Of a stretch of DNA of 64,000 nt, positions 62,504-64,000 are shown in pieces. Source of the stretch: Brucella rhizosphaerae (lineage in GTDB: Bacteria > Pseudomonadota > Alphaproteobacteria > Rhizobiales > Rhizobiaceae); NCBI RefSeq assembly GCF_002252475.1, contig NZ_NNRK01000017.1, positions 310,001-374,000 on the forward strand, written 5' to 3'. The notes beneath the pieces were generated by a model that worked only from the letters and a program-made list of their open reading frames with translations, searched no databases and had not been told where the DNA came from. The position numbers and the translations under genes were made by a program. Positions within the stretch are counted from its first letter, which is position 1. Every line of letters starts with the position of its first letter.

Positions 62504-63973
62504 ATGGCTGGCAAGCGCATGAAATCACTGAATGAGGAGGGAATTGCCGAGGGCGAAAGCCTGAAACTTGGTCAGTTGCGTCTGTTGATAGCGCTTGACG
62601 CACTTCTTGTGGAAGGAAGCGTTGGTGGCGCTGCCAAGCAGATGGGGTTGAGCATGGCCGCGATGAGCCGACTGCTTGGTCAGATACGCGAGAAATTTGA
62701 CGATCCGATTTTCATCCGTTCCGGACGCAACATGATTGCTACTCCCAAAGCAGAGGCTTTGCGTGGGCGTTTGCGTCGTTTGGCAAATGAAACTGAAGCG
62801 CTGATGAGCTTCAATGGCGATGACACGTCGAAAGCCCATTGCAAAGGCCGACATGGCTGGGCGCGTACAAGTGCTATCGTGGCACCGCCGCCGCTTGGTA
62901 TCCGCAGAGTTGTAAAGCTTGAAAATCACCCAACACCGGAACAACTTGCAGCGCAGTTCGCCAATATTCAGGATGAAAATGATCCGTTAAGGCGACTGGC
63001 AAAATATATTGCAATTACCGGGCGAAAGGTTGGCTATACTCGTCCATTGGAAATGTATGAAGCGGAAGATGCCTTTAACACCATATTTGCCGGGGAAGCA
63101 GATCCCATGCAAATCAGTGCCTTGCTGCGGCTGATCCATTATCGTGGCGAAACAGCACCTGAGCTGGCAGGCATGACGCACGCAGCACGTAAATATTACG
63201 CGACATCAGCAAATGTTCGCTCACCTGCGCTTGATTGGCCTGCGTATCTTTCACCGAATTCTCAGCAAGCACCGTGGTTCATGCTATCGGCAATTCTTGT
63301 TGCACGAGCTGGCTATCCGGTTGCGATTCACGGCAATTGCGGTACTGGCGATCTCTCCGGCAAGCTTGAACTGGCCTCCGAAGCGCTCAATATGCCAGTT
63401 GCGAGTTCGCTCTCGCTTGCTGAAAGTGCTTTGAAAGCCCATGGAATCTGCTTCATGCCGGTTGCCGGGTTTGCGCCGCAGGTTCATGCGTTGCTCGCGC
63501 TCTATCCGCTTTTTGATTCAAGATCGTCCGTTAACAGTCTTGCGCATCTGCTCAACCCCATGGGTCTTTCGGCATCTTTCCTTGGTGTGACACAGCCTGC
63601 TTATCGCGAGTTGCATCGCGATGCCGGTGCATTGCTTGATTGCCCATCGGTTTCAGTCGTTTCGACAAGCCGTGATGTGGCCGAGCTGGTGCCACACCAC
63701 GCCCATACAATTCACAGATGGTTTGGCAGTCAGAAGTCAGAACTGATGTTGCCCACCCTGTCGAAGGCCGGGACTGATAAACATGCAAGTCTCACAACAT
63801 TTGAATATTGGCTTGCCGTCTGGTCTGGCGCTGCTACCGATGAACGGGCTGAGTTGACGGTGATTGCCTCAACTGCAATGGCGCTGATGACTGTGCTCGC
63901 AGCCGATAATGACAGCTATGGCCAATTCTACAAAAAGGCCGAAGAACTTTGGAAGGCTCGTCACCAACACTGA
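62504..63973 (+). CDS. LysR-type HTH fused to a TrpD2/YbiB-like (glycosyltransferase family 3) domain
   Basis: 489 residues. Residues ~22-90 are a LysR-type winged HTH (LGQLRLLIALDALLVEGSVG, GAAKQMGLSMAAMSRLLGQI, DPIFIRSGRNMIATPKAEAL). From ~165 follows an anthranilate-phosphoribosyltransferase-like fold: small helical domain (AEDAFNTIFAGEADPMQISA, LLRLIHYRGETAPELAGM) and the large domain with HGNCGTGDLSGKLELASEAL (Cys-Gly-Thr-Gly-Asp near 279-283) and LNPMGLSASFLGV. No LysR effector domain is present. It is divergent from the siderophore receptor gene. Function unknown; probably DNA-binding. Confidence 0.8.
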   Translation: MAGKRMKSLNEEGIAEGESLKLGQLRLLIALDALLVEGSVGGAAKQMGLSMAAMSRLLGQIREKFDDPIFIRSGRNMIATPKAEALRGRLRRLANETEALMSFNGDDTSKAHCKGRHGWARTSAIVAPPPLGIRRVVKLENHPTPEQLAAQFANIQDENDPLRRLAKYIAITGRKVGYTRPLEMYEAEDAFNTIFAGEADPMQISALLRLIHYRGETAPELAGMTHAARKYYATSANVRSPALDWPAYLSPNSQQAPWFMLSAILVARAGYPVAIHGNCGTGDLSGKLELASEALNMPVASSLSLAESALKAHGICFMPVAGFAPQVHALLALYPLFDSRSSVNSLAHLLNPMGLSASFLGVTQPAYRELHRDAGALLDCPSVSVVSTSRDVAELVPHHAHTIHRWFGSQKSELMLPTLSKAGTDKHASLTTFEYWLAVWSGAATDERAELTVIASTAMALMTVLAADNDSYGQFYKKAEELWKARHQH

Positions 63974-64000
63974 ATGCCGATGTTTTTGTGATCAGTTTTT

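Overview
ORGANISM. The window is chromosomal DNA of an alphaproteobacterium, most probably Brucella/Ochrobactrum (Brucellaceae). The strongest pointers are a type II lumazine synthase (RibH2) almost identical, as I remember it, to the Brucella antigen BLS and preceded by an FMN riboswitch; a 173-residue Cu/Zn superoxide dismutase; AhpC/AhpD next to a divergent OxyR; fused IolC-DUF2090; and the short intergenic palindromic repeats typical of Rhizobiales. Gene order resembles a stretch of Brucella chromosome II (recollection, not checked). No tRNA, rRNA, IS element, phage or CRISPR was seen; the region is dense, metabolic and transport-rich. LAYOUT. 1-1286 is the 3' end of putA (proline to glutamate). 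1506-6887 is an ABC transporter of the Fe3+/AfuA superfamily plus an inositol-monophosphatase-family phosphatase. It is convergent with the myo-inositol catabolic operon iolC-iolD-iolE-iolB (12440-6919, minus strand), with iolR and iolG beside it. The binding protein lacks the tyrosine pair of true iron binders and carries AfuA-like sugar-phosphate residues, so the whole 1.5-14.6 kb block may be a phosphorylated-polyol utilisation island. 14651-15733 is a DUF1612-type HTH protein. 15736-17967 is the peroxide-defence block oxyR / ahpC-ahpD. 18047-19327 is an MHS-type MFS transporter. 19597-22275 is a periplasmic copper/oxidative block: a small His/Cys/Met-rich secreted protein, a Tat-exported multicopper oxidase and sodC. 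22341-27863 holds an FAD amine/amino-acid oxidoreductase and an iron FbpC-FbpA-FbpB set whose binding protein does have the Tyr-Tyr motif. 28302-31330 has small proteins, fdhD and ribH2 with its riboswitch. 31813-36186 is a glucose-type (GtsABCD-like) ABC operon under a LacI-type palindrome. 36252-41051 contains a secreted small protein, an uncatalogued 33-residue membrane peptide gene divergent from a DHA2 efflux pump with TGTAACA operators between them, rlmE, and a ppx/gppA phosphatase with a long basic N-terminal extension. 41254-43703 is a cystine-type ABC transporter. 43932-55352 is a divergent catabolic island: a fused 5-oxoprolinase on one side and marR-oligopeptide ABC-M14 carboxypeptidase on the other, sharing a 21-bp dyad operator. 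55415-62381 is a catecholate-type siderophore uptake locus (ATPase, two permeases, binding protein, esterase, TonB receptor). 62504-63973 is a LysR-type HTH fused to a TrpD2/YbiB-like phosphoribosyltransferase-fold domain. HOW IT FITS. The region is a set of nutrient-capture modules (iron, sugars, sugar phosphates, peptides, cystine, siderophores), each with its own local regulator or operator, interspersed with oxidative-stress enzymes. Three families of intergenic palindromic repeats sit between modules, often exactly at gene ends, where their edges supply stop codons.
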